Positions 1 through 16,080 are shown, counted from the first letter of the stretch. The stretch is DNA of 48,355 bases from an uncultured Sulfitobacter sp. (GCA_947501805.1 CANMXJ010000024.1:1-48355); one strand, 5' to 3'. Notes: generated by a model not told the origin, from the sequence alone. Translations and numbers: made by a program.

Positions 1-65
1 TCAACGTGGCCGATTGTGCCGATGTTCACGTGCGGCTTGTTACGTTCAAACTTTTCCTTTGCCAT
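1..65 (-). CDS. tuf: Elongation factor Tu, copy 1 (5' end only)
   Basis: This is the first 21 codons of EF-Tu, cut by the window edge. The N-terminus [20 protein letters not shown] is the standard opening of bacterial EF-Tu and leads into the G1 GTP-binding loop, which lies outside the window. EF-Tu delivers aminoacyl-tRNA to the ribosome as a GTP complex. It is the last visible gene of the str operon (rpsL-rpsG-fusA-tuf), 105 bp downstream of fusA, and the gap holds a large palindromic repeat. A second tuf ends at the other edge of the window, the usual proteobacterial duplication. Confidence 0.95.
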
Positions 66-95
66 GGTGTTGGCTCCTTTTGGTTTTGATTGGGT

Positions 96-146
96 GGCGG
101 GGTGAACCCCGCCCTACAGTTTGGGTAGGGCGGGGTTCACCCCGCC
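96..146. repeat. Palindromic intergenic repeat, copy 1
   Basis: Two 22-bp arms (96-117 and 125-146) are perfect reverse complements around a 7-nt spacer. Each arm is itself nearly symmetric, of the form GGCGGGGT..ACCCCGCC followed by CTAC. A near-identical copy lies at 2868-2920. It sits in the transcribed fusA-tuf gap, so it would form a very stable hairpin in the str mRNA. There is no T-run beside it, so it is not a clear terminator. It looks like a REP/MITE-type dispersed unit; two copies are seen here. Confidence 0.85.
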
Positions 147-170
147 GCCCCGATTGTTAAAGCTCGCCGC

Positions 171-2291
171 TTACGCGTACTTTGCCTGGATCTCGTCAGA
201 GATATTCTGTGGCACGGCTTCGTAGTGATCGAACTGCATGGAGAAGTTCGCACGACCAGAAGACATCGACCGCAACGTGTTGATGTAGCCGAACATATTC
301 GCCAGTGGCACAAAGGCATCGATTGCAATTGCGTTACCGCGGGTGTCCTGACCTTGAACCTGACCGCGACGTGATGTCAGATCGCCGATGATACCACCTG
401 TGTACTCTTCAGGTGTGATCACTTCGACTTTCATAATCGGCTCAAGCATCTTGGCACCGGCCTTCTTCATGCCTTCGCGCATGCCCATCCGGGCTGCAAT
501 TTCGAACGCCAGAACGCTGGAGTCAACATCGTGGAACTTACCGTCGATCAACGCCACTTTGAAGTCGATGACTGGGAAGCCCGCCAATGGACCGGAGTCC
601 ATAACCGAGTTGATGCCTTTTTCAACACCCGGGATGTATTCCTTTGGAACAGCACCACCAACGATGCGGCTCTCGAATGAATATCCTTCGCCCGGCTCTG
701 TTGGCATCAGGATCATCTTCACCTCAGCAAACTGACCGGAACCGCCGGACTGTTTCTTGTGGGTGTAGGTGATTTCAGCTTCACGAGAGATTGTCTCACG
801 ATAGGCAACCTGAGGCGCACCGATGTTCGCTTCAACTTTGAATTCACGCTTCAGACGGTCCACAAGGATATCAAGGTGAAGTTCGCCCATACCCTTCATG
901 ATTGTCTGACCAGATTCGAGATCGGTTTCGACGCGGAAAGACGGATCCTCGGCAGCCAGACGCTGGAGGCCAATGCCCATTTTCTCCTGGTCAGCCTTTG
1001 TTTTTGGCTCAACCGCAATCTCGATCACCGGATCAGGGAAGGTCATTGTTTCCAAAACCACAGGATCGTTGACGGCGCAAAGCGTGTCACCTGTTGTTGT
1101 GTCTTTCAGACCTGCCAGCGCAATGATGTCGCCCGCGAACGCTTCCGTGATCTCTTCACGGTCGTTTGAGTGCATCATCATCATCCGGCCAACGCGCTCT
1201 TTCTTACCCTTTGTAGAGTTCAAGAGCGTGTCACCCTTGTTCAGCACACCCGAATAGATGCGCGTGAAGGTCAGCGTACCGACAAACGGGTCGTTCATGA
1301 TTTTGAACGCGAGGCCAGAGAACGCCATGTTGTCATCCGCGCGGCGCGGGATGTCACGTGTTTCTGTCTCGTCACCAGGTTTGAAGCCCATATAGTCGAC
1401 GACGTCCATCGGAGATGGCAGATAGTCGACGACAGCGTTGAGCAGAGGCTGAACGCCTTTGTTTTTGAACGCGGAACCACAGAGAACCGGGATGAACTTG
1501 ATCGCCAAAGTGCCCTTGCGGATCAGTTTACGCAATGTAGGAACGTCAGGCTCAGCACCATCCATCAGGTAGTTTTCCATCGCGTCGTCGTCCATCTCGA
1601 CGGCAACTTCGATCATCTTGGCACGCCACTCAGCAGCCAGTTCTTTCAGGCTGTCGCGGATTGGGCGCTTTTCCCAGGATGCGCCAAGGTCTTCACCTTC
1701 CCAAACCCACTCTTCCATGGTCACGAGATCAATCATGCCCTCAAGCTCGGTCTCTGCGCCAATTGGAATCTGGATTGGACAAGGTGTTGCACCTGTGCGG
1801 TCCTGGATCATATGAACGCAGTTAAAGAAGTCCGCGCCGATCTTGTCCATTTTGTTAACGAACACAATACGCGGTACTTTATAACGGTCGGCCTGACGCC
1901 AAACTGTCTCTGTCTGCGGCTCAACACCGGCGTTGGCGTCCAGAACAGCAACCGCGCCGTCGAGAACAGCCAATGAACGCTCGACCTCAATGGTGAAGTC
2001 AACGTGGCCGGGGGTGTCGATGATGTTCATCCGGTGCTTTGGCGTGTCCGGCGTGGTGCCATCCTCGGTGCGCTCCCAGAATGTTGTGGTCGCAGCGGAG
2101 GTGATCGTGATGCCACGCTCCTGCTCTTGCTCCATCCAGTCCATCGTGGCCGCACCATCGTGCACCTCACCGATGTTGTGCGATTTGCCTGTATAAAACA
2201 GAATACGCTCGGAACATGTGGTTTTACCGGCATCAATGTGAGCCATGATGCCGAAGTTGCGATAGCGGTCTAGCGGATAGTCGCGTGCCAT
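171..2291 (-). CDS. fusA: Elongation factor G
   Basis: This 706-aa translational GTPase drives ribosomal translocation and, with RRF, ribosome recycling. The N-terminal G domain is complete: G1 AHIDAGKTT near residue 18, G3 DTPGHVDF and G4 [10 protein letters not shown]. It is followed by domain II, the domain III-IV region ([18 protein letters not shown]) and the C-terminal domain V ending near [12 protein letters not shown]. Length matches the family (about 690-710 aa). It is the third gene of the str operon, 78 bp after rpsG. The start gives [20 protein letters not shown], the normal alphaproteobacterial N-terminus. A second EF-G paralogue cannot be excluded elsewhere, but synteny marks this as the main fusA. 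Confidence 0.98.
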   Translation of the reverse strand: MARDYPLDRYRNFGIMAHIDAGKTTCSERILFYTGKSHNIGEVHDGAATMDWMEQEQERGITITSAATTTFWERTEDGTTPDTPKHRMNIIDTPGHVDFTIEVERSLAVLDGAVAVLDANAGVEPQTETVWRQADRYKVPRIVFVNKMDKIGADFFNCVHMIQDRTGATPCPIQIPIGAETELEGMIDLVTMEEWVWEGEDLGASWEKRPIRDSLKELAAEWRAKMIEVAVEMDDDAMENYLMDGAEPDVPTLRKLIRKGTLAIKFIPVLCGSAFKNKGVQPLLNAVVDYLPSPMDVVDYMGFKPGDETETRDIPRRADDNMAFSGLAFKIMNDPFVGTLTFTRIYSGVLNKGDTLLNSTKGKKERVGRMMMMHSNDREEITEAFAGDIIALAGLKDTTTGDTLCAVNDPVVLETMTFPDPVIEIAVEPKTKADQEKMGIGLQRLAAEDPSFRVETDLESGQTIMKGMGELHLDILVDRLKREFKVEANIGAPQVAYRETISREAEITYTHKKQSGGSGQFAEVKMILMPTEPGEGYSFESRIVGGAVPKEYIPGVEKGINSVMDSGPLAGFPVIDFKVALIDGKFHDVDSSVLAFEIAARMGMREGMKKAGAKMLEPIMKVEVITPEEYTGGIIGDLTSRRGQVQGQDTRGNAIAIDAFVPLANMFGYINTLRSMSSGRANFSMQFDHYEAVPQNISDEIQAKYA

Positions 2292-2369
2292 TTGAAAAGC
2301 TTCCTCAGGAGTGTGCTTTGAAAAGGGTCAGGGGCCACGCGGTTCGCGGCCCCGATCTTAAGTCGTTTA

Positions 2370-2920
<551 letters not shown>

Positions 2921-2931
2921 TCTGCGAATAC

Positions 2932-3303
2932 TTACTTCGGACGCTTCGCACCGTACTTGGAGCGGCGCTGCTTACGGTCTTTAACGCCTTGCGTGTCAAG
3001 GACACCGCGCAGGATGTGGTAACGCACACCCGGAAGGTCTTTTACACGACCACCACGGATCAGAACCACAGAGTGCTCCTGAAGGTTGTGGCTTTCACCA
3101 CCGATATAGGAAATCACCTCGAAACCGTTGGTCAGGCGTACCTTGGCCACTTTCCGCATCGCGGAGTTCGGTTTCTTTGGAGTGGTCGTATACACGCGGG
3201 TACATACGCCGCGCTTCTGCGGGCACTGCTCCAGATGCATGGATTTGGAAGTCTTGCGTTTCGGCTGGCGCGGCTTGCGGATCAGCTGTTGGATCGTTGG
3301 CAT
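2932..3303 (-). CDS. rpsL: 30S ribosomal protein S12
   Basis: This 123-aa protein of the decoding centre has the family length. The start [12 protein letters not shown] is canonical. The conserved loops [13 protein letters not shown] and [14 protein letters not shown] are intact, and both lysines whose substitution causes streptomycin resistance in other bacteria are present, so the wild-type, sensitive form is expected. It is the first gene of the str operon. Upstream lie about 330 bp before the divergent glycosyltransferase gene, where the operon promoter must be. Confidence 0.98.
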   Translation of the reverse strand: MPTIQQLIRKPRQPKRKTSKSMHLEQCPQKRGVCTRVYTTTPKKPNSAMRKVAKVRLTNGFEVISYIGGESHNLQEHSVVLIRGGRVKDLPGVRYHILRGVLDTQGVKDRKQRRSKYGAKRPK

Positions 3304-3634
3304 TCCGGTTTATCCCCGTTCTGTCTACATCAGATGCACGAGGGGTCGCCCCATGCGGTTTCAAATTCGCTCACTTTATCTTGTGACAAAGCGAAAACAC
3401 CGCAACGCATCCGTACCGAGGAAAACGAGGCGGTGGGGCTACAGAGGACCGGGTCAGCATTAGACCGGATCTTGACCACTTAAGTTATGATTTCGATTGG
3501 CAGGGAAGAACCCAGCTGTCGAGATAGCGGGCGTATAGGCGATGAGTCTATGGGTGTCAACAGCGTGGGGACTCTTGCATGGGTGATGCCCGACTGCGAA
3601 GGTGACGCTGAAACAAACCCAAGGCTGAACGTCC
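3304..3634. promoter_or_regulatory. Divergent intergenic region carrying the str operon promoter
   Basis: This 331-bp gap lies between rpsL (leftward) and a glycosyltransferase gene (rightward). The str operon has no other upstream gene on its strand, so its promoter is inferred here. One possible minus-strand pair is TTGCGG near 3400-3405 with AAGATA 17 bp further on, but the match is weak. No convincing coding sequence or RNA gene is visible. Confidence 0.4.
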
Positions 3635-4450
3635 ATGCAAACCATCGGCATTTGCCGCTTTTCATACCCTGGCGATGGCGGCTTTCAAGTGGAACATTAC
3701 ACGCTGCAAGACCGGATGGATTATCTCTACGCCCCTGCCCGCATGGCAGAGCGGTTCGCAACGTTCGAAACAATGATGTTGCCACCGTTAAGAGCCCAGA
3801 CAGACGATGATTTCACCCTGCTGATCGTAATCGGTGACAGTCTGCCCGCCCAATATCGCGACCGCCTCGAAGCGGCGATCGAGAACATGCCACAGGCCGT
3901 CATTCGCGCCTACCCGCCTGGCCCGCATCGCAAAGTCATGCAGAACGCGATCAACGACATCCGCCGCTTTGATGGCGATGCCTGTCTGCAATTTAGAATG
4001 GATGACGATGATGCCGTCGCCCGCACTTACATCAAGCGCCTGCGCGAAACAGCACTGGACGTCCTGCCCTTGGCCGCGAAACACCGTCATATCGCCATCG
4101 ATTTTAACCAAGGCTTCATCGCCCGTCCCACCGCAACCGGTCTGGAAGTTGCGCCGACAAACGCCCCTTACACCACCGCCGCCCTTGCACTGATGTTCAA
4201 ACCGGACCTGCGTCTGAGCGTGATGAACTTTGCACATATGAAGGTTGGCCAAAAGATGCCAACCGTCACATTTGCCGGTGAAGACATGCTGATCCGTGGC
4301 CACAACGATTTCAACGATTCACGCCAGAAACCCGGTGTGCGCACGCCCAAGCTGACACCGCTAGATGCGGCGGGCAAAGCCCATTTCAAAGCGACCTACA
4401 ACATAGATGTGGATGCAGTTGCCGCCGCTTTTTCCGCCCTGACCGCCTGA
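3635..4450 (+). CDS. Putative rhamnosyltransferase-type glycosyltransferase (paralogue 1)
   Basis: This 271-aa soluble protein resembles the family annotated as putative rhamnosyl transferase (Pfam Rhamno_transf; assignment by recall). Motifs are the start MQTIGICRFSYPGDGG, an arginine-rich early segment (YAPARMAERFATFE), FTLLIVIGD, and the acidic cluster FRMDDDDAV, which would coordinate nucleotide-sugar and metal. It has no signal peptide or membrane segment, so a cytoplasmic role in polysaccharide or surface glycan synthesis is inferred. A clear paralogue lies at 5303-6097 on the other strand with the same layout. Its 3' end overlaps the convergent DMT permease gene by 55 bp. Sugar specificity is unknown. 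Confidence 0.75.
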   Translation: MQTIGICRFSYPGDGGFQVEHYTLQDRMDYLYAPARMAERFATFETMMLPPLRAQTDDDFTLLIVIGDSLPAQYRDRLEAAIENMPQAVIRAYPPGPHRKVMQNAINDIRRFDGDACLQFRMDDDDAVARTYIKRLRETALDVLPLAAKHRHIAIDFNQGFIARPTATGLEVAPTNAPYTTAALALMFKPDLRLSVMNFAHMKVGQKMPTVTFAGEDMLIRGHNDFNDSRQKPGVRTPKLTPLDAAGKAHFKATYNIDVDAVAAAFSALTA

Positions 4451-5301
4451 ACCCGTTCGCGATAGAAGGTAAACACACCTGTTGCGACAACAATTGCGGC
4501 ACCCAACAGCGTCAGCCATCCCGGCCATTCCTCAAAAACGAACCATCCAATGACTAATGCAAACACCAGTCCGGCATAGCGAAACGGTGCGGTAAACGAC
4601 ACATCGCCGGATCGCATCACCTGAATTGACAGGAAGTAGCCTCCCATGATGCTGACTGCTGATCCCAAAATCAACACGGCCGCCATCGGTTCGATTGGTG
4701 CCCAAGGCGTACCGAATGATGCAAGTCCCGCAGTCCCGGAAACCGTTGCCGCGGTCACAAGCGTCACTGTCATCGAAGGCACAGAGGGCGACAGCTTACG
4801 GGTCACCAAATCGCGTGCGGTCACGCCGAACATCGCAATCAAGGCATAGACCGACCAAAGGTTGAACCCGTCCGCCCCCGGCTTCACGATCATCAAAACG
4901 CCACAAAATCCAATCGCAATGGCCAGCATCCGCCGCCATCCGACAGCCTCGCGCAGCACAACGGCAGAGGCCAGCGTCACCGCCAATGGCACCACCTGCA
5001 TGATCGCAGTCAGGTTCGCCAATGGCATTTTGAACAGCGCGGTAAGGAAGAAATAAGAGATCATCACCTCCAACAAGGCACGGATCGCAATGATCCCCCA
5101 ATCGCGACGCGCGATGTCAAAATGCAACGCGCCCAGATACCCCTTGCTTGCAAGAATCAGAACACATGTGATCAGGCTGCGCACAAACAGCAACTGGAAC
5201 AATGGTACCGCCCCGTCCGTGAGCTTGAGCATGGTATCGTTCAACGCAAAGCACGCCATTGAACCCGTCATCAACAGCGCACCGGCCAGATTGGGCGACA
5301 T
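4396..5301 (-). CDS. DMT-superfamily (EamA) membrane permease
   Basis: This 301-aa hydrophobic protein has about ten transmembrane segments arranged as two EamA repeats, typical of drug/metabolite exporters. The chosen start MSPNLAGALLMTGSMACFAL lies one base after the stop of the upstream glycosyltransferase, implying translational coupling. An in-frame upstream ATG would instead overlap that gene by about 60 bp and add a non-hydrophobic tail. The substrate is unknown; a metabolite or amino-acid derivative is usual for the family. The 3' end overlaps the convergent gene at 3635-4450. Confidence 0.85.
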   Translation of the reverse strand: MSPNLAGALLMTGSMACFALNDTMLKLTDGAVPLFQLLFVRSLITCVLILASKGYLGALHFDIARRDWGIIAIRALLEVMISYFFLTALFKMPLANLTAIMQVVPLAVTLASAVVLREAVGWRRMLAIAIGFCGVLMIVKPGADGFNLWSVYALIAMFGVTARDLVTRKLSPSVPSMTVTLVTAATVSGTAGLASFGTPWAPIEPMAAVLILGSAVSIMGGYFLSIQVMRSGDVSFTAPFRYAGLVFALVIGWFVFEEWPGWLTLLGAAIVVATGVFTFYRERVQAVRAEKAAATASTSML

Positions 5302-5302
5302 A

Positions 5303-6097
5303 CTAAAGACCTTCCAACATTTCAGGCGTGAGACCAAAACCGTCCCAAAGCACACGTTTGACACCGCGCGGACGCAACGGCCCCGCCCGCCCCTGCGGCT
5401 GCGCTGTTGAATCGTTGTCCTGATGCACGGACCTTATCCACATTGGCTTGGCGATCTCGGTGTAACAATCATAATATTCCACCAAGTTGCGATGGTTACG
5501 CCGGAATACTGTTGCGTGATCCCCCTTCTTGGCCACCATCGCCAGACCGATGCCTAAAGGTGCGCGCTCATACCACTCCGTCAGCGGCTTTTCAGCAGAC
5601 GGGTCGAGGTACAGTCCGCGATTAAACGCGATGATGAAGGGTTTTTCGTCCGGGCGCACTTGCAACATTGCATCACCGACAGCCCTGATCCGCGCCGTTG
5701 TCTCGCGGTGCATCGCGTCATCGTCATCCTGACGGAAGGTGGCGACATGGGTGGCAGCAGCATCATCCGGCAAAGCGTTAAACGCCTGTTTCACTGCCTG
5801 AATGTGTACCATCGGCGGCAGCGTCACAATCTGCATCGGTTTGAAATCCTTGACGATACCCTCCAGTCGCGCGCGCGCCTTTTCGGGGAAGCACTCGCCG
5901 ATAAGTACCGCGCATGTGAAATCCGTATCGTCCTGCAGGGCCATTGTGTGAAAAGCCAACCGCTCGAACAATTTGAACCGCCGCTCAAGCCGCGCAGGTT
6001 CGTACAGCATCTCACGCATCGCATCGAGATCATCACGCGACTTGGCAAACCCGTTTTCGGACAAGTAGGAAAACCGCATCAATCCTTTGATTTGCAC
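5303..6097 (-). CDS. Putative rhamnosyltransferase-type glycosyltransferase (paralogue 2)
   Basis: This 264-aa protein aligns with the gene at 3635-4450 from its first residues (QIKGLMRFSYLSENG against QTIGICRFSYPGDGG). It shares YEPARLERRFKLFE, FTCAVLIGE and the acidic cluster FRQDDDDAM. A GTG start at 6097 is chosen because it matches the paralogue's N-terminus exactly. An ATG eight codons further in, and upstream ATGs reaching 6169, are alternatives. No strong Shine-Dalgarno supports any of them. It is followed after one base by a DMT permease. A cytoplasmic glycosyltransferase is likely; the acceptor is unknown. Confidence 0.72.
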   Translation of the reverse strand: MQIKGLMRFSYLSENGFAKSRDDLDAMREMLYEPARLERRFKLFERLAFHTMALQDDTDFTCAVLIGECFPEKARARLEGIVKDFKPMQIVTLPPMVHIQAVKQAFNALPDDAAATHVATFRQDDDDAMHRETTARIRAVGDAMLQVRPDEKPFIIAFNRGLYLDPSAEKPLTEWYERAPLGIGLAMVAKKGDHATVFRRNHRNLVEYYDCYTEIAKPMWIRSVHQDNDSTAQPQGRAGPLRPRGVKRVLWDGFGLTPEMLEGL

Positions 6098-6199
6098 CTT
6101 TGACGTCACCCGTTGAAGCCTTCTATGTCTTCTCGGCTGGCAGGGCATATGCAGCAGAACCCGCCCCACGACGCAGAAGCACTATGTCCCATCAGGCAC

Positions 6200-7006
6200 T
6201 CAACTGTTAGGCCGGACGCGTGCGGCACTCTTGTCCGCAAACGCCGCAAGACGTGCCCGTGCATCGGGTTGGGTATTGACCACTCCGGCCACCACGGCTT
6301 CGGCATAGGCAGCATCCATCGCAGACATATTCTGCATATGGCTGACCGCCGAACAGATCGCAAAGTTGGATAAGGGCAAGTTTTGTGCCGCTTTGCGGGC
6401 AACCACCAGGGCTTCGTCAAAACTGGAGCCTTCAACGGCGTATTGCGCCAATCCGACGTCAACCGCTTCACGCCCTTGATATACGCGGCCCGTCAGCATC
6501 ATATCAATCATACGGGCCTTCCCGACCAGATCAGTCACCCGGATCGTTGCTCCGCCTCCGGTGAACAGACCACGTTGCCCCTCCGGCAAAGCAAAATAGG
6601 CCGTGCTGTCCATGACCCGAATATGTGCCGCGCTGGCCAGTTCAAGTCCACCGCCCACCACTGCGCCTTGTAGTGCAGCGACAATCGGCACGCCGCCATA
6701 TTCCATCTTGTTAAAGGCCTCGTGCCACCGCAAACACACATGCATGAAATCCGCAGGGCTGCGGTCTTCGTCATGGTGTTCTACCAAATCCAGACCGGCA
6801 CAAAAATGGTCACCGGCCCCGGCCAGAACAACAGCCCGCACACCTGCACGAGGTGCCGCAGAGAAAAATTCGACCAGCTCTTCGATGGTATCAATATCAA
6901 GGGCATTCCGTTTGGAAGGCCGGTTCAGCGTTACAACCCAAACACCGTCATCATGTGCCTGCAAAGCAAGGTTGTGATAGCGATCCATATCAATCTCTAG
7001 CGCCAT
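6200..7006 (-). CDS. Enoyl-CoA hydratase/isomerase (crotonase) family protein
   Basis: This 268-aa crotonase-fold protein is of usual length. Visible landmarks are the oxyanion-hole segments [13 protein letters not shown] and [18 protein letters not shown], then [18 protein letters not shown] and a C-terminal helical domain. The start is placed at [15 protein letters not shown] because AAAGGA lies 7 nt upstream; a longer in-frame start at 7057 adds an unconserved tail. It probably acts on an acyl-CoA thioester (hydration or isomerisation), but the exact substrate cannot be read from sequence. It follows rpoC after that operon's terminator and is probably transcribed separately. Confidence 0.88.
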   Translation of the reverse strand: MALEIDMDRYHNLALQAHDDGVWVVTLNRPSKRNALDIDTIEELVEFFSAAPRAGVRAVVLAGAGDHFCAGLDLVEHHDEDRSPADFMHVCLRWHEAFNKMEYGGVPIVAALQGAVVGGGLELASAAHIRVMDSTAYFALPEGQRGLFTGGGATIRVTDLVGKARMIDMMLTGRVYQGREAVDVGLAQYAVEGSSFDEALVVARKAAQNLPLSNFAICSAVSHMQNMSAMDAAYAEAVVAGVVNTQPDARARLAAFADKSAARVRPNS

Positions 7007-7151
7007 GAATAATCCTTTCGGGCAGTGTTCTGTCTGGCGTGTTGATGAAACCCGCATCCAAACGGCTAGCGACTACAGTTTGAATTCGCAAGTCTTCTGA
7101 TCGCGGCCCGAGCAGGTGTCAGATTGAAACCTATGCCATGTGTCAAAAACG

Positions 7152-7187
7152 AAAAAGCCCCCCGCTTCTTCTCAAAAGCGGGGGGCT
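7152..7187 (-). terminator. Rho-independent terminator after rpoC
   Basis: A perfect 12-bp stem (7156-7167 with 7176-7187, GC-rich core CCCCCCGC) with an 8-nt loop is followed on the minus strand by TTTTTCGTTTTT. It lies 25 bp past the rpoC stop and would end the rplJ-rplL-rpoB-rpoC transcript. Confidence 0.93.
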
Positions 7188-7211
7188 GGAGCGACTTAAA
7201 AGGTGCTGCGA

Positions 7212-11456
<4,245 letters not shown>

Positions 11457-11468
11457 CAGGCGTCCTTT

Positions 11469-11771
11469 CTAGGCTCTTTTACATTCGTAGAAGTTCGCGC
11501 GATGGTAAGTGCGCAAACCAATTTTCTTATCAAAGACCTTGATTGGGTCGGAAAATGAGCTGGCAATTCTGGTATCTCTACGACGTGGTTTTGCGACGGG
11601 TTGAGTACCTTCAACAGAACCTTGGGGGCACTTGACTAAACGCCGCCACTCTCCCCATTGAGCAATAAGAAATTCCTCATTGCTCACATCATAGATCAGC
11701 GCGGCTTCGTCTGCTGGCTGGCAACCCATAAGGGTAACGGAGACGACAGCCATCGCTGAAACTACTTTCAC
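11469..11771 (-). CDS. Small predicted lipoprotein between rpoB and rpoC
   Basis: This 100-aa ORF has a short signal sequence ending in a lipobox-like LMGC (cysteine at residue 17), so it would be lipid-anchored. The rest is polar, with two further cysteines. No family was recognised. It starts with GTG and its GTGA overlaps the rpoB stop by 4 bp; it ends 12 bp before rpoC. That tight packing argues for translational coupling to rpoB. Apart from the signal sequence there is little to prove function, so it could be a recent or lineage-specific gene. Confidence 0.65.
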   Translation of the reverse strand: MKVVSAMAVVSVTLMGCQPADEAALIYDVSNEEFLIAQWGEWRRLVKCPQGSVEGTQPVAKPRRRDTRIASSFSDPIKVFDKKIGLRTYHRANFYECKRA

Positions 11772-14700
11772 TCATCTTCCTCCGCATCCAGGAGTTCCAT
11801 ATTCAGGCCGAGGCCGCGGACTTCCTTCACGAGCACGTTAAAGCTCTCTGGAATACCCGCTTCAAAGTTGTCCTCGCCCTTGACGATGCTTTCATAGACT
11901 TTCGTCCGGCCAGCCACGTCATCGGATTTCACCGTCAGCATTTCCTGCAAGGTGTATGCAGCGCCGTAAGCTTCAAGCGCCCAGACCTCCATCTCACCAA
12001 AGCGCTGACCACCGAACTGCGCTTTACCGCCCAGCGGCTGCTGCGTAACGAGCGAGTACGGACCCGTGGAACGCGCGTGGATTTTGTCATCCACAAGGTG
12101 GTGCAGTTTCAGCAGATACTTGACGCCAACGGTCACAGGACGCGCAAACTGCTCGCCTGTACGACCATCAAACAGCACCGATTGTCCGGATGTATCGAAC
12201 CCTGCGCGGGACAGCGCATCGTTCACGTCCGCTTCTTTGGCACCGTCAAAAACAGGTGTCGCAATCGGCACGCCGCGTGTGACGTTGGATGCTGCGTCAA
12301 TCAGGGCATCCTCGTCCATGCCTTCGATACCTTCGGCATATACGTCTTCCCCGTAGGCAAGGCTCATAGCTTCACGTACAGGTGTCAGATCGCCGGAACG
12401 CTTGTACTCTTGCAGTGCCTCGTCGATGTTGACGCCCAAGCCGCGTGCGGCCCAGCCCATATGGGTTTCCAAAATCTGACCGACGTTCATACGCGATGGC
12501 ACGCCCAGCGGGTTCAGACAGAAGTCGACCGGTGTACCATCCTCAAGGAACGGCATGTCTTCCATCGGTACAACCTTGGAAATAACACCTTTGTTGCCGT
12601 GACGTCCGGCCATTTTATCGCCCGGTTGCAGCTTGCGCTTCACCGCCACGAACACTTTGACCATTTTCATCACACCCGGAGGCAGATCGTCACCACGACG
12701 GACTTTTTCGACTTTATCCTCGAACCGCGCATCAAGCGCGCGCTTCTGGATCTCGTACTGTTCGTTCAAGGCTTCGACGATCTTTGCGTCGTCCTCATCT
12801 TCCAGTGCCAACTGCCACCACTGACCGCGTGTCAGGACGTCGTCCAGCATAGCATCGGTGATCTGGCTGTTCGGTGCCACACCTTTGGGGCCTTTCACAG
12901 CAACCTTGCCGATGATCATGCCACGCAAACGTGCATAGATGTTGCGATCCAGAATGCCCAACTCGTCATCCCGGTCACGTGCCAGACGTTCGACTTCTTC
13001 ACGCTCGATCTGCAGCGCACGTTCATCTTTTTCCACGCCATGGCGGTTGAACACACGCACTTCGACAACCGTGCCAAAGTCACCCGGCTTCACACGCAGC
13101 GACGTGTCACGCACATCAGAGGCTTTCTCACCAAAGATCGCCCGCAGGAGTTTCTCTTCCGGCGTCATCGGGCTTTCGCCCTTTGGCGTGATCTTGCCCA
13201 CCAGAATATCGCCCGGCTCAACATCCGCGCCGATGTAAACGATGCCAGCCTCATCAAGGTTGCGCAGTGCTTCTTCACCGACGTTCGGAATGTCGCGGGT
13301 GATTTCTTCTGGGCCAAGTTTGGTGTCACGCGCGGCGACCTCAAACTCTTCGATGTGGATCGAGGTAAAGACGTCATCACGGGAAACCCGCTCTGAAATC
13401 AGGATCGAGTCCTCATAGTTGTACCCATTCCAAGGCATAAACGCGACAACCACGTTCTTGCCCAAAGCAAGTTCACCCATGTCTGTAGATGGACCATCCG
13501 CAATAACCTGACCTTTTGTAACCCGTTCGCCCACTTTCACCAGCGGACGCTGGTTGATGCAGGTGTTCTGGTTTGAACGCTGGAATTTGCGCATGCGGTA
13601 TATGTCCACGCCCGCGTCGCCCAACTCAAGGTCTTCGGTGGCGCGCAGAACGATACGGCTGGCGTCAACCTGATCGATGATACCACCACGTTTCGCCATG
13701 TAAGCCGCACCGGAATCGCGTGCCACAACTTCTTCGATGCCTGTGCCAACAAGCGGAGCTTCCGCTTGCAAGAGTGGCACCGCCTGACGTTGCATGTTGG
13801 AACCCATCAAAGCGCGGTTCGCGTCATCGTTCTCAAGGAACGGAATCAGCGAGGCGGCAACAGAGACCAATTGCTTGGGCGAAACGTCAATCAAATCAAC
13901 GTTTTCAGATGGCGCAAGTGTGTAGTCGCCAGACTGGCGGGTCGACACCAGATCATTCACGAACTTCATATTTTCATCAAGGTTCGCGTTTGCCTGCGCC
14001 ACAGTATGACGCATTTCCTCGGTCGCGGACATGTAGTGAACCTCATCGGTCACAACAGAATCTTTAACGACACGATACGGCGTTTCGATGAAGCCATATT
14101 TGTTCACGCGGGCAAATGTCGCCAGCGAGTTGATCAGACCAATGTTCGGCCCTTCCGGCGTTTCAATCGGGCACATGCGGCCATAGTGGGTCGGGTGCAC
14201 GTCGCGCACCTCAAAACCGGCACGTTCGCGGGTCAGACCACCTGGTCCAAGCGCTGAAAGGCGACGCTTGTGCGTGACCTCGGACAGCGGGTTGGTTTGG
14301 TCCATAAACTGCGACAGTTGGCTAGATCCGAAGAATTCGCGCACCGCAGCGGCTGCTGGCTTGGCGTTGATCAGGTCTTGCGGCATGACCGTATCGATCT
14401 CGACGGAGGACATCCGCTCTTTGATCGCACGCTCCATGCGCAACAGACCCACGCGGTACTGGTTTTCCATCAGTTCGCCAACAGAACGCACCCGGCGGTT
14501 GCCGAGGTGGTCAATGTCGTCGATGTCGCCGCGGCCATCGCGCAGATCAACCAGTGCTTTGATACAGGCGACGATGTCTTCGCGGCGCAGGGTGCGCTGC
14601 GTGTCTTCGGCATCCAGATCAAGACGCATGTTCATTTTCACACGACCAACAGCGGAAAGATCATAACGCTCTGAATCAAAGAACAATGTGTCGAACAGCG

Positions 14701-15907
14701 CAGAGGCCGCTTCAACGGTGGGCGGCTCGCCCGGACGCATGACACGGTAGATGTCCATAAGCGCGGTGTCGCGGTTCATGTTCTTGTCGTTCGCCATGGT
14801 GTTACGCATGTACGGACCAACATTGACGTTATCGATATCCAGCAACGGAATATCGGTGATGCCTGCGTCGATCAATTCCTTGGCAGTGCCGCCGATCAAA
14901 TCGCCGTCCTTGTCATACTCCAGCGTCAACTCGTCACCGGCTTCGACGTAAATCGCACCGGTTTCCTCGTTGATGATGTCTTGTGCAACAAATTTGCCTA
15001 CGATGTGCTCGAATGGCAGCAACAATTCTGTCACATTGCCTTCATCGATCAGCTTTTTCACGGCCCGTGGCGTGACCTTCTTGCCCTGTTCAAACAGAAC
15101 CTCACCGGTTTTTGCATCCACGATATCATACGTTGGACGTGTGCCCCGCACACGATCCGGGAAGAACGGCGCAACCCAACCTTTGCCCTTCTGCAACTTG
15201 TAGGAAACCGTCTCGTAATAGGCGTTCATGATCGCTTCTTGATCAAGCCCCAACGCATACAGCAATGTGGTGACAGGCAGTTTGCGACGACGGTCGATAC
15301 GCGCAAAAACGATGTCTTTGGCGTCAAACTCGAAGTCGAGCCATGAACCGCGATAAGGGATGATACGGCAAGCGAACAAAAGCTTGCCCGAGGAATGTGT
15401 CTTGCCCTTGTCATGATCAAAGAACACGCCCGGCGAGCGGTGCATCTGCGAAACGATCACACGCTCCGTACCGTTAACAATGAACGTACCGTTGGGCGTC
15501 ATCAGAGGCATGTCGCCCATGAACACGTCTTGCTCTTTGATGTCTTTGACCGACTTCGCGCCCGTATCCTCATCAATTTCGAAAACGATCAGACGGAGGG
15601 TAACTTTCAGCGGCGCGCTGTAGGTCATGTCGCGCTGCTGGCATTCCTCAACGTCGTACTTCGGCTTTTCCAGCTCGTACTTTACGTACTCAAGGATAGA
15701 TGTTTCGTTGAAATCCTTGATCGGGAAAACAGACTGAAACACGCCTTGAATGCCGTCACCATCGGTGGGCGTCTCGGCATCGCCGGAATTCAGGAACAGG
15801 TCGTAGGATGATTTCTGAACCTCGATGAGGTTCGGCATTTCCAGCACTTCGCGGATTTTGCCATAATATTTACGGAGACGCTTCTGGCCAAGGAAGGTTT
15901 GTGCCAT
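11768..15907 (-). CDS. rpoB: DNA-directed RNA polymerase subunit beta
   Basis: This 1379-aa catalytic subunit is complete. The start [18 protein letters not shown] matches alphaproteobacterial RpoB; an in-frame TTG 25 codons upstream is unlikely to be used. The rifampicin region reads [18 protein letters not shown] then [13 protein letters not shown], with the usual sensitive residues (S, D, H, S) in place. The C-terminal clamp segment [20 protein letters not shown] and the [16 protein letters not shown] active-site segment are intact. It follows rplL after a spacer with three perfect hairpins, and overlaps the next small gene by 4 bp. Confidence 0.98.
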   Translation of the reverse strand: MAQTFLGQKRLRKYYGKIREVLEMPNLIEVQKSSYDLFLNSGDAETPTDGDGIQGVFQSVFPIKDFNETSILEYVKYELEKPKYDVEECQQRDMTYSAPLKVTLRLIVFEIDEDTGAKSVKDIKEQDVFMGDMPLMTPNGTFIVNGTERVIVSQMHRSPGVFFDHDKGKTHSSGKLLFACRIIPYRGSWLDFEFDAKDIVFARIDRRRKLPVTTLLYALGLDQEAIMNAYYETVSYKLQKGKGWVAPFFPDRVRGTRPTYDIVDAKTGEVLFEQGKKVTPRAVKKLIDEGNVTELLLPFEHIVGKFVAQDIINEETGAIYVEAGDELTLEYDKDGDLIGGTAKELIDAGITDIPLLDIDNVNVGPYMRNTMANDKNMNRDTALMDIYRVMRPGEPPTVEAASALFDTLFFDSERYDLSAVGRVKMNMRLDLDAEDTQRTLRREDIVACIKALVDLRDGRGDIDDIDHLGNRRVRSVGELMENQYRVGLLRMERAIKERMSSVEIDTVMPQDLINAKPAAAAVREFFGSSQLSQFMDQTNPLSEVTHKRRLSALGPGGLTRERAGFEVRDVHPTHYGRMCPIETPEGPNIGLINSLATFARVNKYGFIETPYRVVKDSVVTDEVHYMSATEEMRHTVAQANANLDENMKFVNDLVSTRQSGDYTLAPSENVDLIDVSPKQLVSVAASLIPFLENDDANRALMGSNMQRQAVPLLQAEAPLVGTGIEEVVARDSGAAYMAKRGGIIDQVDASRIVLRATEDLELGDAGVDIYRMRKFQRSNQNTCINQRPLVKVGERVTKGQVIADGPSTDMGELALGKNVVVAFMPWNGYNYEDSILISERVSRDDVFTSIHIEEFEVAARDTKLGPEEITRDIPNVGEEALRNLDEAGIVYIGADVEPGDILVGKITPKGESPMTPEEKLLRAIFGEKASDVRDTSLRVKPGDFGTVVEVRVFNRHGVEKDERALQIEREEVERLARDRDDELGILDRNIYARLRGMIIGKVAVKGPKGVAPNSQITDAMLDDVLTRGQWWQLALEDEDDAKIVEALNEQYEIQKRALDARFEDKVEKVRRGDDLPPGVMKMVKVFVAVKRKLQPGDKMAGRHGNKGVISKVVPMEDMPFLEDGTPVDFCLNPLGVPSRMNVGQILETHMGWAARGLGVNIDEALQEYKRSGDLTPVREAMSLAYGEDVYAEGIEGMDEDALIDAASNVTRGVPIATPVFDGAKEADVNDALSRAGFDTSGQSVLFDGRTGEQFARPVTVGVKYLLKLHHLVDDKIHARSTGPYSLVTQQPLGGKAQFGGQRFGEMEVWALEAYGAAYTLQEMLTVKSDDVAGRTKVYESIVKGEDNFEAGIPESFNVLVKEVRGLGLNMELLDAEEDE

Positions 15908-16080
15908 GTGTCGTAATACCTTTCGTATCTCTTGCCTGAACGCCGCCACCGGGGCCGTGGCGCGTCCATCAGAGCGGATCAATCCGGTCTATGCTGGCAT
16001 GCGTCCCACCGCATACCTTCCGACCTATGGACCTTTCCAGAAGGATGCTTTGATTGGCAAAAGCACCCTTCAAGACAGGT

